60,961 nucleotides of DNA from CAZHTS01 sp964535315 (GCA_964535315.1 CAZHTS010000021.1:1-60961), one strand, 5' to 3'; positions 52,839 to 59,503 are shown, counted from the first letter of the stretch. Numbers and translations are program-made. Notes: generated from the letters alone by a model not told the origin.

Positions 52839-52863
52839 CCTGGGGCGGCGCTCCCGCCCCAGG
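52839..52863 (+). terminator. GC-rich hairpin after the SSB-like gene
   Basis: A 10-bp stem CCTGGGGCGG/CCGCCCCAGG with a five-base loop, followed by ATAATTCTTTT. A weak terminator or attenuator ahead of the small membrane protein gene. Confidence 0.5.
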
Positions 52864-52886
52864 ATAATTCTTTTATGGAGGTTTGT

Positions 52887-53048
52887 ATGTGGCTCGCATC
52901 TAAGGCCATGATTGGCCTCTTCACCCTGACGATCGTTTCTTTGTTGCTCCTTATCTTCAGCGTTGAGCGCTGGCTGATCGCCATTCCAATCGTCCTTGCC
53001 TGCGTTTGCGGGGGCATCATCTGGCTCGAATGGCACAACGATTATTAA
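52887..53048 (+). CDS. Small two-helix membrane protein
   Basis: A 53-residue product starting at the ATG at 52887 after ATGGAGG (52875-52881). It has two hydrophobic segments (MIGLFTLTIVSLLLLIFSV and LIAIPIVLACVCGGIIW) joined by Glu-Arg-Trp. Small two-helix proteins are common in phages and act as holin-like or exclusion proteins, but nothing here sets the role. It is followed by a terminator. Confidence 0.65.
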   Translation: MWLASKAMIGLFTLTIVSLLLLIFSVERWLIAIPIVLACVCGGIIWLEWHNDY

Positions 53049-53065
53049 CCCCTGGCGCACTGAAC

Positions 53066-53095
53066 AAAAAGAGGACGGCTTACCGCCCTCTTTTT
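53066..53095 (+). terminator. Terminator after the small membrane protein gene
   Basis: AAAAAGAGG-A-CGG pairs with CCG-C-CCTCTTTTT (one mismatch). It is bidirectional in look. The next motif copy begins five bases on. Confidence 0.85.
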
Positions 53096-53099
53096 GTTT

Positions 53100-53130
53100 C
53101 CCAAAAACAGTTTTCGTTTGTTAAATGCCC
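53100..53130 (+). promoter_or_regulatory. Bipartite motif copy 3 (putative phage promoter)
   Basis: CCCAAAA (53100-53106), eight bases, CGTTTGTTAAATGCCC (53115-53130; two changes in the last three bases). AGGAGA follows at 53131-53136 and an ATG at 53145. Confidence 0.75.
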
Positions 53131-53144
53131 AGGAGACCAATCAC

Positions 53145-53333
53145 ATGTTCAACTTCAAAAATCTATTCCCACAAATTGCCCACAAGCCTCAAGCAGGCAT
53201 CACTATCGGTGCTGTACCTGGCATGGTGGTGATCATTCACAACAAACGTCCGTTGTATATGACCCCCGAATTGGCGCACAAACTGGCAGATGTATTACCA
53301 CGCTTCGCCCAACTCGCAAAAGATATGAAGTGA
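53145..53333 (+). CDS. Small phage protein
   Basis: A 62-residue product starting at the ATG at 53145, eight bases after AGGAGA. It has a beta-rich middle (AGITIGAVPGMVVIIHNKRPLYM) and a C-terminal helix (ALPRF-like, ending AQLAKDMK). No family recognised. First gene of the motif-3 operon that continues through the initiator and the DnaB helicase. It ends six bases before the next start. Confidence 0.6.
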   Translation: MFNFKNLFPQIAHKPQAGITIGAVPGMVVIIHNKRPLYMTPELAHKLADVLPRFAQLAKDMK

Positions 53334-53339
53334 GGTGAC

Positions 53340-53687
53340 ATGACTGAGATCGAAAGTATTGTTCTCGAAGCATTAAAAAATGCTGACGGTGCCATTACCA
53401 GACCCCACCTGATCAGCCTGGTGTATGGTTGCCAACCCCCAAAGCCGGGGGAGTTGGCAAATGATCGCCGGGATCGCCGTATTCGCCAGGCCATTACCAA
53501 CTTGCGCAGGCAGGGCATCCTGATCGTCTCAACCTCGGATGGAAGGGGTTATCGGCTGGCAACCACAGAGGCCGAGATCCAGGCATACGTGAATGAGCAA
53601 ATTAGCCGGGTGGTTGAGATCCAGAAAACGGTGCGGGCAATCAAAAAAGCGTACGGCCTCAAAGATCAGATGAGTTTTTACTTGTAG
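53340..53687 (+). CDS. Winged-helix DNA-binding protein
   Basis: A 115-residue protein with a winged helix at about 10-75: TRPHLISLVYG, RIRQAITNLRRQGILIVSTSDGRGYRLA. The second block is a classic recognition helix plus wing. A C-terminal helix (about 85-115) may dimerise. It is encoded in the operon with the replication initiator; it could regulate early genes or act in replication initiation. Confidence 0.65.
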   Translation: MTEIESIVLEALKNADGAITRPHLISLVYGCQPPKPGELANDRRDRRIRQAITNLRRQGILIVSTSDGRGYRLATTEAEIQAYVNEQISRVVEIQKTVRAIKKAYGLKDQMSFYL

Positions 53688-53694
53688 AGGTAAC

Positions 53695-54117
53695 ATGAGC
53701 GATCTTATAGAACGTCAGCAAGAAAGCGAGGCTATGCAAAAATTCGCTGCCATATTTGACGCCACGAACAACACGGTTAGCGCGCCTAAGATTTTTATCG
53801 ATATGACTGACGATTTCGAATCGGCCCTGGTGCTTGATGAGATTTTCTTCTGGACAAAGCCCCAAAATGGGAAATCGTCGCCGCGGGTTTTCAAATACAG
53901 CGCGCTATGGCTCGCAATTCCACGAACTGAGTGGTGGGAACGGAAACGCTTAACGAGCAGGCAGGCCGATCGAGCTATTGCAAAGCTTGAAAATTTGGGT
54001 TTTGTTGAGAAGCGGGTATTTCTCTATAACGGTAAACCGACAGTACATCTTCGTCTTATCACACAAAACTTTATGCCAGCACTTACAGCACACATAAAAA
54101 GAATAGAAGGTGCGTAG
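53695..54117 (+). CDS. Phage replication-associated winged-helix protein
   Basis: A 140-residue product with a helical N-terminus and a winged-helix-like block in the second half: LTSRQADRAIAKLENLGFVEKRVFLYNGKPTVHLRL. The pattern recalls the N-terminal domain of phage replisome organisers. Aromatic residues (WWERK) precede the HTH. It ends two bases before the initiator gene. Probably a helper of that protein; the identity is not certain. Confidence 0.55.
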   Translation: MSDLIERQQESEAMQKFAAIFDATNNTVSAPKIFIDMTDDFESALVLDEIFFWTKPQNGKSSPRVFKYSALWLAIPRTEWWERKRLTSRQADRAIAKLENLGFVEKRVFLYNGKPTVHLRLITQNFMPALTAHIKRIEGA

Positions 54118-54119
54118 AG

Positions 54120-55181
54120 ATGAGCGCAAAAGAGAATACCAATAAAACCGGATATGTTAATCCATCTGTTGTTATTGAGCCGCCACGTAGAGTGATAGAA
54201 CGCAGGAATGGCGAATTCTTAGAAACCGAAGAACCAGCGTGGGTAAAGCTCTCCACCGGATTTAAGGACGAACTGGCGGTTATTGATGAGAGTGCATTAA
54301 AGGTTTGGCTATATATCGCCTTATCAATCAACAGGCACGATGGTAGAGCTCGCCCCGGGGTTCGCACAATTGCAGCAAACACAAATCTTTCCCCCAACAC
54401 AGTCACTGCCGCGATTAAGCGACTTGAAGAGCAGTATGGCTTGCTAGTTGTAAACCGGGAAGATCGGAAATACAACATCTATGAACCACTTGCTTATATC
54501 TCGGCCGGAAAAGGCAATCCTGCATCAAAATTTGCGCCGGATAATGTTGAAACTGTCGCAAATTCTGCGACAGATGGCATTGAAACTGTCGCAAATTTTG
54601 CGACAGATAACACTGAAACTGTCGCAAAAAATGGCGAAACTGTCGCAAAAAAAAGGCAAACTGTCGCAAATAGATTGCGACTTAACCAGATTAACCAGAT
54701 TAACCATAATACGGGTGCTATCGCACCCGATGCGCCAGAATCACCGGCCCTCACGGATGAAGAGAAGATCGCTCGCTTCTACCCGGAAGACGTTCAGGAA
54801 GCTCTGCGATGGTTTTGGGAACTCTGGCGGGTACCTGTTCCTGAGCGCTCAAAAAACGGCCGTGGCGGCCAGCACGCTCTCTGGATCAAGGAAATGCGTT
54901 TGCTGGTCAAAGTCTGCGGCCCTCATGGGCGGGCTGCCTTTGAGGCAGTTCACAAGACCTGGAAGCGATCCATGTTTACCGTCTCACATCCTGGGGCGAT
55001 CTATCGTACGCTATCCGCCGAAGTTGGGATACTCAACCAGCGGCAAACAGAGCAACCTGTTCAGGAACAGCCCCCCGTGGTGGAGCCATTGCAATCCCGC
55101 AATACACCTCCGCCTGGCTGGAAAGAATTTAAGCGGAGATTAGAGGAGCGCCATGCACAACGATCAACCATGCAATCTTGA
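54120..55181 (+). CDS. Phage replication initiator with internal iteron-coded repeats
   Basis: A 353-residue protein. The N-terminal winged helix (about 60-115) contains IAANTNLSPNTVTAAIKRLEEQYGLLVV. The middle (residues 144-184) is made of repeats of Glu-Thr-Val-Ala-(Asn/Lys), encoded by DNA iterons. A C-terminal domain (about 220-320) has a helical pattern with WFWELWRVPVPERSK. By position (iterons inside the gene, DnaB gene next) it plays the role of lambda O: binding its origin and recruiting the helicase. It overlaps the dnaB-like gene by 29 bases. Confidence 0.72.
   Translation: MSAKENTNKTGYVNPSVVIEPPRRVIERRNGEFLETEEPAWVKLSTGFKDELAVIDESALKVWLYIALSINRHDGRARPGVRTIAANTNLSPNTVTAAIKRLEEQYGLLVVNREDRKYNIYEPLAYISAGKGNPASKFAPDNVETVANSATDGIETVANFATDNTETVAKNGETVAKKRQTVANRLRLNQINQINHNTGAIAPDAPESPALTDEEKIARFYPEDVQEALRWFWELWRVPVPERSKNGRGGQHALWIKEMRLLVKVCGPHGRAAFEAVHKTWKRSMFTVSHPGAIYRTLSAEVGILNQRQTEQPVQEQPPVVEPLQSRNTPPPGWKEFKRRLEERHAQRSTMQS
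54551..54708 (+). repeat. Iteron cluster and AT-rich repeats: probable phage origin
   Basis: Five direct copies of AACTGTCGCAAA start at 54551, 54584, 54617, 54638 and 54659; spacings are 33, 33, 21 and 21 bases (two or three helical turns, all multiples of three). The first two are halves of perfect palindromes, CTGTCGCA-N5-TGCGACAG (54553-54573, 54586-54606), and a further inverted half (TTGCGAC) lies at 54675-54681. Next come three tandem 9-mers, TTAACCAKA (54682, 54691, 54700), in an AT-richer stretch. The whole lies in frame in the initiator gene, as in lambdoid origins. Confidence 0.75.
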
Positions 55182-56466
55182 AGCTGAGGAGGCTGTTCTC
55201 GGATCAGCCTTGATTGACCCGGATTCGATCTCTCAATTCTCTGACGTGGTGAGTGCCAGTGATTTTTACTGGCACCCCCACGGATGGCTATGGCAGGCCA
55301 TGATCGACCTGGTTGGTCGAGGGATGCAGGTCGATATTGTCACCGTAGCCGACGAACTTAATCGCATGGGACGGCTTGAGGATTATGCCAGTTGCGACTC
55401 GACTACAAACGGCACGGCTGCGATTATGCGCCTGATCAACGCCACACCCACAAGCATGCATGCTGCCAGTTACGCATTTCAAGTGCATGATTATGCAGCG
55501 AAGCGGAAAATTTTGGCTTTGATGAATCAGGGCGCTGCCTGGGCATTGAATGGCAAACGCTCTGGAGAAATCATTGGCGAGATCGAAAAGGAATTGGGTA
55601 GCATTGCAGTTTTCTCTGGGGCGACCACAAATGCCATGCTCACGTCCACAGATGCGGTCAAACTAGCCGTAAAGGCCAATGAAGATGCCATGAGCGGCAA
55701 GACCAAATCCATTCTTACTGGTTTGATCGATCTGGATAATACCCTGGGTGGTATGCACCCCGGCGACCTCTTGCTCATTGCCGGCCGGCCAGGCCAGGGT
55801 AAAACTGCGTTCATGGGCACGGTTGCCGTAAATGCGGCCGTCAGGAACAACAAGCGTGTAGCAATTTTCAGCATGGAGATGCCCACCGAACAATTTGTAA
55901 ACCGGATGCTGGCCCAACTAAGTGATATCCCAGGTAACAGGATCAGAGATGGGAGGATCAGGGACGACGAGTGGGCATCTTATTATGGCGCCGTCGAAGC
56001 CCTGGATTTGGCAAATATCTATTTTGATGACACCCCGATCCTTTCCTTGCCTATGATGCGGCAAAAAATGCGAAAGATCGCAGACCTGGGAATTGATCTG
56101 GTGTTGGTCGATCAGGTCAATATGATGGATGCCCAAATGAACGGGGCAAAGGAACACGAGCGAATCAACCGGCTTTCATATGGCCTGAAGGCCATTGCCA
56201 GAGAATTCAAAGTTCCAGTTCTGGCAGCCCACCAGATGAACCGATCTGTTGAGGGCCGTCGAGATGACAGCGAACCGCAACTGTCTGATCTGGAGCAAGC
56301 TGGTGAGAAAGCCGCCGATGTGGTTATGTTCATCGTCCATGAAATGAGTGGCGAGCGAATCAAGTCGAGCCGGATCAAGGTTGCAAAACACCGTAACGGC
56401 CCGGTTGGATCTGCTAAGGTGGTCTACCTGGCAGATAAGACCCGTTTCGAAAACTCGATTCGCTAG
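55153..56466 (+). CDS. DnaB-type replicative helicase
   Basis: A 437-residue helicase. The N-terminal domain (about 1-150) begins EAEEAVLGSALIDPDSI, as in DnaB. The RecA-like domain has Walker A AGRPGQGKTAFMG, LLIAGRPGQ, FSMEMPTEQFVNRML, Walker B LVLVDQVNMM, and the DnaB-specific PVLAAHQMNRSVEGR plus PQLSDLEQAGEKAAD. This unwinds DNA at the phage fork. It overlaps the initiator gene, which probably loads it. A helicase loader of lambda P type is not evident. Confidence 0.92.
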   Translation: MHNDQPCNLEAEEAVLGSALIDPDSISQFSDVVSASDFYWHPHGWLWQAMIDLVGRGMQVDIVTVADELNRMGRLEDYASCDSTTNGTAAIMRLINATPTSMHAASYAFQVHDYAAKRKILALMNQGAAWALNGKRSGEIIGEIEKELGSIAVFSGATTNAMLTSTDAVKLAVKANEDAMSGKTKSILTGLIDLDNTLGGMHPGDLLLIAGRPGQGKTAFMGTVAVNAAVRNNKRVAIFSMEMPTEQFVNRMLAQLSDIPGNRIRDGRIRDDEWASYYGAVEALDLANIYFDDTPILSLPMMRQKMRKIADLGIDLVLVDQVNMMDAQMNGAKEHERINRLSYGLKAIAREFKVPVLAAHQMNRSVEGRRDDSEPQLSDLEQAGEKAADVVMFIVHEMSGERIKSSRIKVAKHRNGPVGSAKVVYLADKTRFENSIR

Positions 56467-56550
56467 GAAGCCCGTAGAGCGGCCATGTTTCACAAAGACA
56501 CCCCAAAACACGTCAATGATGAGCAGAGCCGCTCCTGGGCCTGCCTGTTT

Positions 56551-56571
56551 AGAAAATAGGGCAAATTTTCT
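56551..56571 (+). promoter_or_regulatory. Inverted repeat at the start codon of the second sigma gene
   Basis: AGAAAAT (56551-56557) and ATTTTCT (56565-56571) are perfect 7-base arms with a seven-base loop AGGGCAA. The ATG starts at the next base. The only ribosome-site-like bases (AGGG) are in the loop, so the hairpin could control translation. Confidence 0.5.
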
Positions 56572-57354
56572 ATGTTTCCTGAGCTAAATCACCCAATTCT
56601 GCCAGATGAGGAGCTGGCAAAGCTGGTCGCAAGTTATCAGGCCGGCGAAACTGCTGTGTTTGATACGATTTTAGCGCATAACGAGCGCCTGATTTATCAG
56701 CTTGCCATAAAAACAAAACGCACCTGCGGCGATACACCCCTGGAAGACCTCATGCAATACGGCCGTATGGGGCTTTTGCGTGCTCTACAAACCTATGACC
56801 CTGGTCGCGGTGTCAAGTTCACCACCTATGCGGTTTATTGGATCCGCCAGCGCATGATTAGAAACGGACGGCATGACGGATTTACCGTGAGTTTTCCCTG
56901 TCATGTCCACGAAAAGCGGGGCAGGGCCATTTACCAACGATCTGTGCTGGCGCTTGAATACCAACGTGAGCCGACCCTGGAAGAAATGCAAGAAAGAACC
57001 GGCTTGAAGGAAGTTTATATCCAGAGTTTGAAAATATCCGTGCGCAGCCTGGATACCCCTGTTGGTGAAGAGGATCAAACCACAACTGGCGAAATGATGG
57101 CCGACCCATCGATAAATGTTGAGGACAGCGCCTTTCATGCGTTGGAATCCGATCTGCTTCGCAAAGCCATCGATAAAATCAGTGAGCCGAATCGCAAATT
57201 GTTGATCCTTCGTTATGGCCTGAATGGCAAGAAGCCAATGTCGTATCAGCAAATCGCCACACGTTTGTCTCTGAAGCGTGGCAAAGTTCAATACATGTGC
57301 GATCAGGCTTTGCAAGAGCTTAGAAATACCATGCGAATTACTACCCAAAGATAA
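56572..57354 (+). CDS. Phage sigma-70-family factor with regions 2-4
   Basis: A 260-residue sigma factor. Region 2 is well kept: TPLEDLMQYGRMGLLRALQTYDPGRGVKFTTYAVYWIRQRMIR. Region 3 lies near 120-165 (LEYQREPTLEEMQERTGLKE) and region 4 near 205-255 (LILRYGLNG, MSYQQIATRLSLKRGKVQYMCDQALQELR). Region 1.1 is absent. It resembles group 3/4 alternative sigma factors of Bacillus sporulation type. Motif copy 4 overlaps its stop codon. A candidate for late or middle gene control, or for reading the bipartite motif. Confidence 0.88.
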   Translation: MFPELNHPILPDEELAKLVASYQAGETAVFDTILAHNERLIYQLAIKTKRTCGDTPLEDLMQYGRMGLLRALQTYDPGRGVKFTTYAVYWIRQRMIRNGRHDGFTVSFPCHVHEKRGRAIYQRSVLALEYQREPTLEEMQERTGLKEVYIQSLKISVRSLDTPVGEEDQTTTGEMMADPSINVEDSAFHALESDLLRKAIDKISEPNRKLLILRYGLNGKKPMSYQQIATRLSLKRGKVQYMCDQALQELRNTMRITTQR

Positions 57355-57374
57355 ACGGCATTTGTTATATGCAT
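57344..57374 (+). promoter_or_regulatory. Bipartite motif copy 4, before the tRNA cluster
   Basis: CCCAAAG (57344-57350), eight bases, CATTTGTTATATGCAT (57359-57374): one and two changes from the other copies. It overlaps the sigma stop codon and lies 34 bases before the first tRNA. No terminator precedes this copy. Confidence 0.6.
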
Positions 57375-57408
57375 GGAACGTTGATAACAAAATATAAAAT
57401 GTTAGCCC

Positions 57409-57479
57409 GGGACCTTAGAACAATGGGAGCTCGTCTGGTCTGCATCCAGAAAGTGGCGGTTCGAGTCCGCCAGGTTCCA
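57409..57479 (+). tRNA. Phage tRNA, anticodon TGC (Ala) by strict fold, with C33
   Basis: Seventy-one bases with a full cloverleaf. The acceptor arm GGGACCT/AGGTTCC includes a G3:U70 wobble, the main alanine identity element, with discriminator A73. The anticodon stem TCTGG/CCAGA is perfect and the loop TCTGCAT gives anticodon TGC; base 33 is C rather than the near-universal U. The T arm is GGCGG-TTCGAGT-CCGCC. A one-base shift would put GCA (Cys) after a U33, but needs a broken stem. CCA is not encoded. Confidence 0.8.
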
Positions 57480-57757
57480 TTACCAATACCACAGGGGTTG
57501 ACGCCCCAACGTCATGTGGTTGAAGCCCATTGCTGCAAATCCAATGGGAAAAAGGTAGCAGTGACAGCCTGGAATGAGGCAGGCGATGGACGGTGGAGAT
57601 CACTTCAAAACCGCCCAATTCGGTGCGGCGTCGTAAAAATTCGTTCGTTTCTCCTTGAGGTATTCGGCCAAAGGCGCCGCACCAATTTGACAGATTCCCG
57701 CATTTTTACAGGTAGCCTGGCGGGATAAAAAACCGGCCCGATCCCCTGCGGGCCGGC
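57480..57757 (+). ncRNA. Structured intergenic RNA between two tRNAs (candidate)
   Basis: No convincing gene lies here. Instead there are stems: ACCACA/TGTGGT (57488-57493, 57515-57520) around GGGG/CCCC; CCCATTG/CAATGGG (57526-57532, 57542-57548); GCCTG/CAGGC (57567-57571, 57580-57584); GGTGCGGCG/CGCCGCACC (57622-57630, 57675-57683) with a 44-base interior; CCGGCCCG/CGGGCCGG (57733-57756). The density of perfect stems is unusual for a spacer and suggests a functional RNA co-transcribed with the tRNAs. No known RNA class recognised. Confidence 0.4.
57733..57756 (-). terminator. Leftward terminator-like hairpin before tRNA-Thr
   Basis: CCGGCCCG/CGGGCCGG (8 bp, eight-base loop) is followed by TTTTTT on the minus strand, not on the plus strand. 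It would stop leftward transcription, for which no gene is evident. Confidence 0.5.
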
Positions 57758-57759
57758 AA

Positions 57760-57830
57760 GCCCAGGTAACTCAACGAAGAGTAGCTGTACTGTAAACAGC
57801 AAGTTGCGGGTTCAAGTCCCGCTCTGGGCT
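57760..57830 (+). tRNA. Phage tRNA, anticodon TGT (Thr) by strict fold, with C33
   Basis: Seventy-one bases. The acceptor arm GCCCAGG/TCTGGGC (G7:U66) gives U8-A9 and a perfect D stem ACTC/GAGT. The anticodon stem GCTGT/ACAGC is perfect, with loop ACTGTAA and anticodon TGT. Base 33 is C again. The T arm is GCGGG-TTCAAGT-CCCGC, discriminator U73. G1:C72 and C2:G71 match threonine identity in E. coli. A one-base slip would read GTA (Tyr), but bacterial tRNA-Tyr has a long variable arm, absent here. Confidence 0.75.
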
Positions 57831-57879
57831 CTGGCGGACGTTCCACCGCCTTGTTTCTCCTGTGGTGTGCCCCATTCAA

Positions 57880-57911
57880 AGCCGGCCGGTGTCCTCCTCC
57901 ACCGGCCGGCT
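57880..57911 (+). terminator. Long GC-rich hairpin before the downstream operon
   Basis: AGCCGGCCGGT and ACCGGCCGGCT (11-bp perfect arms, ten-base loop). The plus side continues GGGGCTTACTCTTC, without a U-run, so termination is weak. It may separate tRNA processing products from the operon at 57943, or stabilise a 5' end. Confidence 0.5.
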
Positions 57912-57942
57912 GGGGCTTACTCTTCAAAAAGGTGATAATCCC

Positions 57943-58179
57943 ATGCTTTTCCAAACAGCCAATATCAAATCAGTAAAAGCCGATCTTGCCAAAGGTGAGA
58001 TAACGGTTTCTTTTGTTGTTGACATCGATCAAGAAAATATGGAAACGGCTCATGCCCTGGCTGTATTCGCAGACAATGACGCCGGCGATGTCGAGGTCAC
58101 AATTCACCCCCGTCAGTTGCGTCTTAACCTCAGCGATATGACAGTCGAGGGCATCAGAGCAGAAGCCCAGGTGGAATGA
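57943..58179 (+). CDS. Small phage protein
   Basis: A 78-residue, beta-rich product beginning MLFQTANIKSVKADLAKG. An AAAAAGGTG ribosome site lies upstream. It has alternating strands (EITVSFVVDI, DVEVTIHPRQLRLNLSDMTV) and I do not recognise the family. Its stop overlaps the next start by four bases (ATGA), so it is translationally coupled to the nucleotidyltransferase gene. Confidence 0.7.
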   Translation: MLFQTANIKSVKADLAKGEITVSFVVDIDQENMETAHALAVFADNDAGDVEVTIHPRQLRLNLSDMTVEGIRAEAQVE

Positions 58180-58778
58180 TCATGGAACTTGAGACAGCCA
58201 GAAAAATTGCAGAGCGTGTATTGGCCGATCTCTCCCCGTTTATACAGCGAGGGGAGATCAAAGGCTCAATCGCCCGTAATAAGCCCGATGTAAAAGACAT
58301 CGAGCTTGTTGTTATCCCAAAGACTGAGCAGGCTTGTGATTTGTTCGGCTCTCAGTTTTCCATCATCAATCTGTTTGAAAACGAGATTGGGAACATCTTG
58401 GAGCTTAATTATGGCCGTTTTATCAAAAACGGGCCGAGATACAAACAAATCGCGCTGTTCGAGGGAATTAACATTGACCTGTTTATCGTTATTCCACCTG
58501 CCCAGTGGGGCCTGATCGCCACATTGCGCACCGGGCCTTCGATTCTGAGTCATCAGTTTGTAACACCCAGACGGTTCATGACAAAACCTGTTGATGGAGT
58601 ACGTTATCCTGGCCTGCTGCCATCATTTGCAGAGGTGCATGATGGGGCGATCTGGAATTGCCATAACATCGTTTTGATGCCTGAAGAGCATGATTTCTTT
58701 GAATTTGTCGGCCTGGACTGGATAGAGCCAGCCAGCCGGCAGCCATTACTTAACCCGAAGTTCAAGGTGGCAGTATGA
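58176..58778 (+). CDS. Pol-beta-fold nucleotidyltransferase
   Basis: A 200-residue protein with the minimal nucleotidyltransferase signature: KGSIARNKPDVKDIELVVIP gives the GS loop and D-x-E acidic pair, and INIDLFIVIP supplies the third carboxylate. A helical second half (TLRTGPSILSHQFVTPRRFM) probably binds substrate. Phage enzymes of this type act as small DNA polymerase X-like or RNA-modifying transferases. Two CCA-less tRNAs lie just upstream, so tRNA end addition is possible, though the sequence does not match CCA enzymes. Confidence 0.75.
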   Translation: MIMELETARKIAERVLADLSPFIQRGEIKGSIARNKPDVKDIELVVIPKTEQACDLFGSQFSIINLFENEIGNILELNYGRFIKNGPRYKQIALFEGINIDLFIVIPPAQWGLIATLRTGPSILSHQFVTPRRFMTKPVDGVRYPGLLPSFAEVHDGAIWNCHNIVLMPEEHDFFEFVGLDWIEPASRQPLLNPKFKVAV

Positions 58779-59503
58779 GAAGTTTTACCGATCGCGTTGT
58801 ATACGCACTCGAAGGGTGTCGCCGCTTCATAGCCGAGGTAGAGGGACTGTTGGTGGATGTCATTGCTGCAACATCCCCCTGGCTTGCCCCATTGATCCCT
58901 GCCTATATGGCCTGGAAAAGCATGGTCGATAGTTTGCGCTTCCCAGATTGGGTGGCGTTTGGTGGCGCTGCCGTGGTCGAACTGTTGGGCCTCAGTGCAG
59001 TTACAACGACTTTCCAGTTTTGGGATTATAACGACGCCAGGCGCAAATCAGATCAGCGCGCCCCAGCCGTAGTTGCAGGTGTTACCGCTATTTTTTACCT
59101 CGCAGTGGTGATGACCGTGAATGTCATTCTCGACAACGAGCCTACCATGAATAAAATCGCCAAAGCCCTGTTATCCTCGTTATCGGTCTGCGCTGCCGTG
59201 GTTCTGGCCCTGCGTTCTTCTCATGCTCGCCGTATGGAGACGATCAGACAAGAAAAGATAGAGCGCCGGGAAGAACGGTTATTTATGCGGACACACGGAC
59301 AGAGTGATAAACCGGACACTGACCGGACACTGACCGGACAGTCCGACTGGCGGGAATTGCCCGCAGAAGACCGGGCTTTAATCCAGAACATGACGACAGC
59401 CGATATTGTTGCAAAATATGGCTGCTCTGATCGTGTTGCCCGGCGCTGGAAAAATTATAGTTTCGCCCAAAATAACGGCCACAATCAGGAAACAGTCCAA
59501 TGA
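58775..59503 (+). CDS. Membrane protein with C-terminal helix-turn-helix
   Basis: A 242-residue protein. Four hydrophobic segments lie at about 28-48, 62-83, 98-118 and 128-146. A long charged helix follows (RRMETIRQEKIERREERLFMR), then a HTH-like block near the C-terminus: TTADIVAKYGCSDRVARRWKNY. The linker at about 180-192 is coded by a repeat, CCGGACACTGA, in two and a half copies (59319-59346). Membrane-bound HTH proteins can signal from the envelope to DNA or anchor replication. Start overlaps the previous stop by four bases. Confidence 0.65.
   Translation: MRSFTDRVVYALEGCRRFIAEVEGLLVDVIAATSPWLAPLIPAYMAWKSMVDSLRFPDWVAFGGAAVVELLGLSAVTTTFQFWDYNDARRKSDQRAPAVVAGVTAIFYLAVVMTVNVILDNEPTMNKIAKALLSSLSVCAAVVLALRSSHARRMETIRQEKIERREERLFMRTHGQSDKPDTDRTLTGQSDWRELPAEDRALIQNMTTADIVAKYGCSDRVARRWKNYSFAQNNGHNQETVQ

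Noticed and set aside
56502..56508. A CCCAAAA box before the second sigma gene
   Set aside because: The downstream CGTTTGTTAAAT box is absent.
56485..56559. A 24-codon open frame between the dnaB-like and sigma genes
   Set aside because: Too short, with no ribosome site; it overlaps the hairpin region of the sigma gene.
57526..57548. A third tRNA (Cys-like anticodon arm CCCATTG-CTGCAAATC-CAATGGG)
   Set aside because: The loop is nine bases and no acceptor or T arm can be found around it. Kept only as part of the structured RNA.
57369..57954. Open frames overlapping the two phage tRNAs on both strands
   Set aside because: The frame from 57369 reads through a full tRNA and a structured region, and the minus frames mirror the tRNAs. 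None shows a domain or ribosome site.
59466..59472. A CCCAAAA box near the end of the membrane-HTH gene
   Set aside because: No second box follows at the fixed spacing; it lies inside a coding region.
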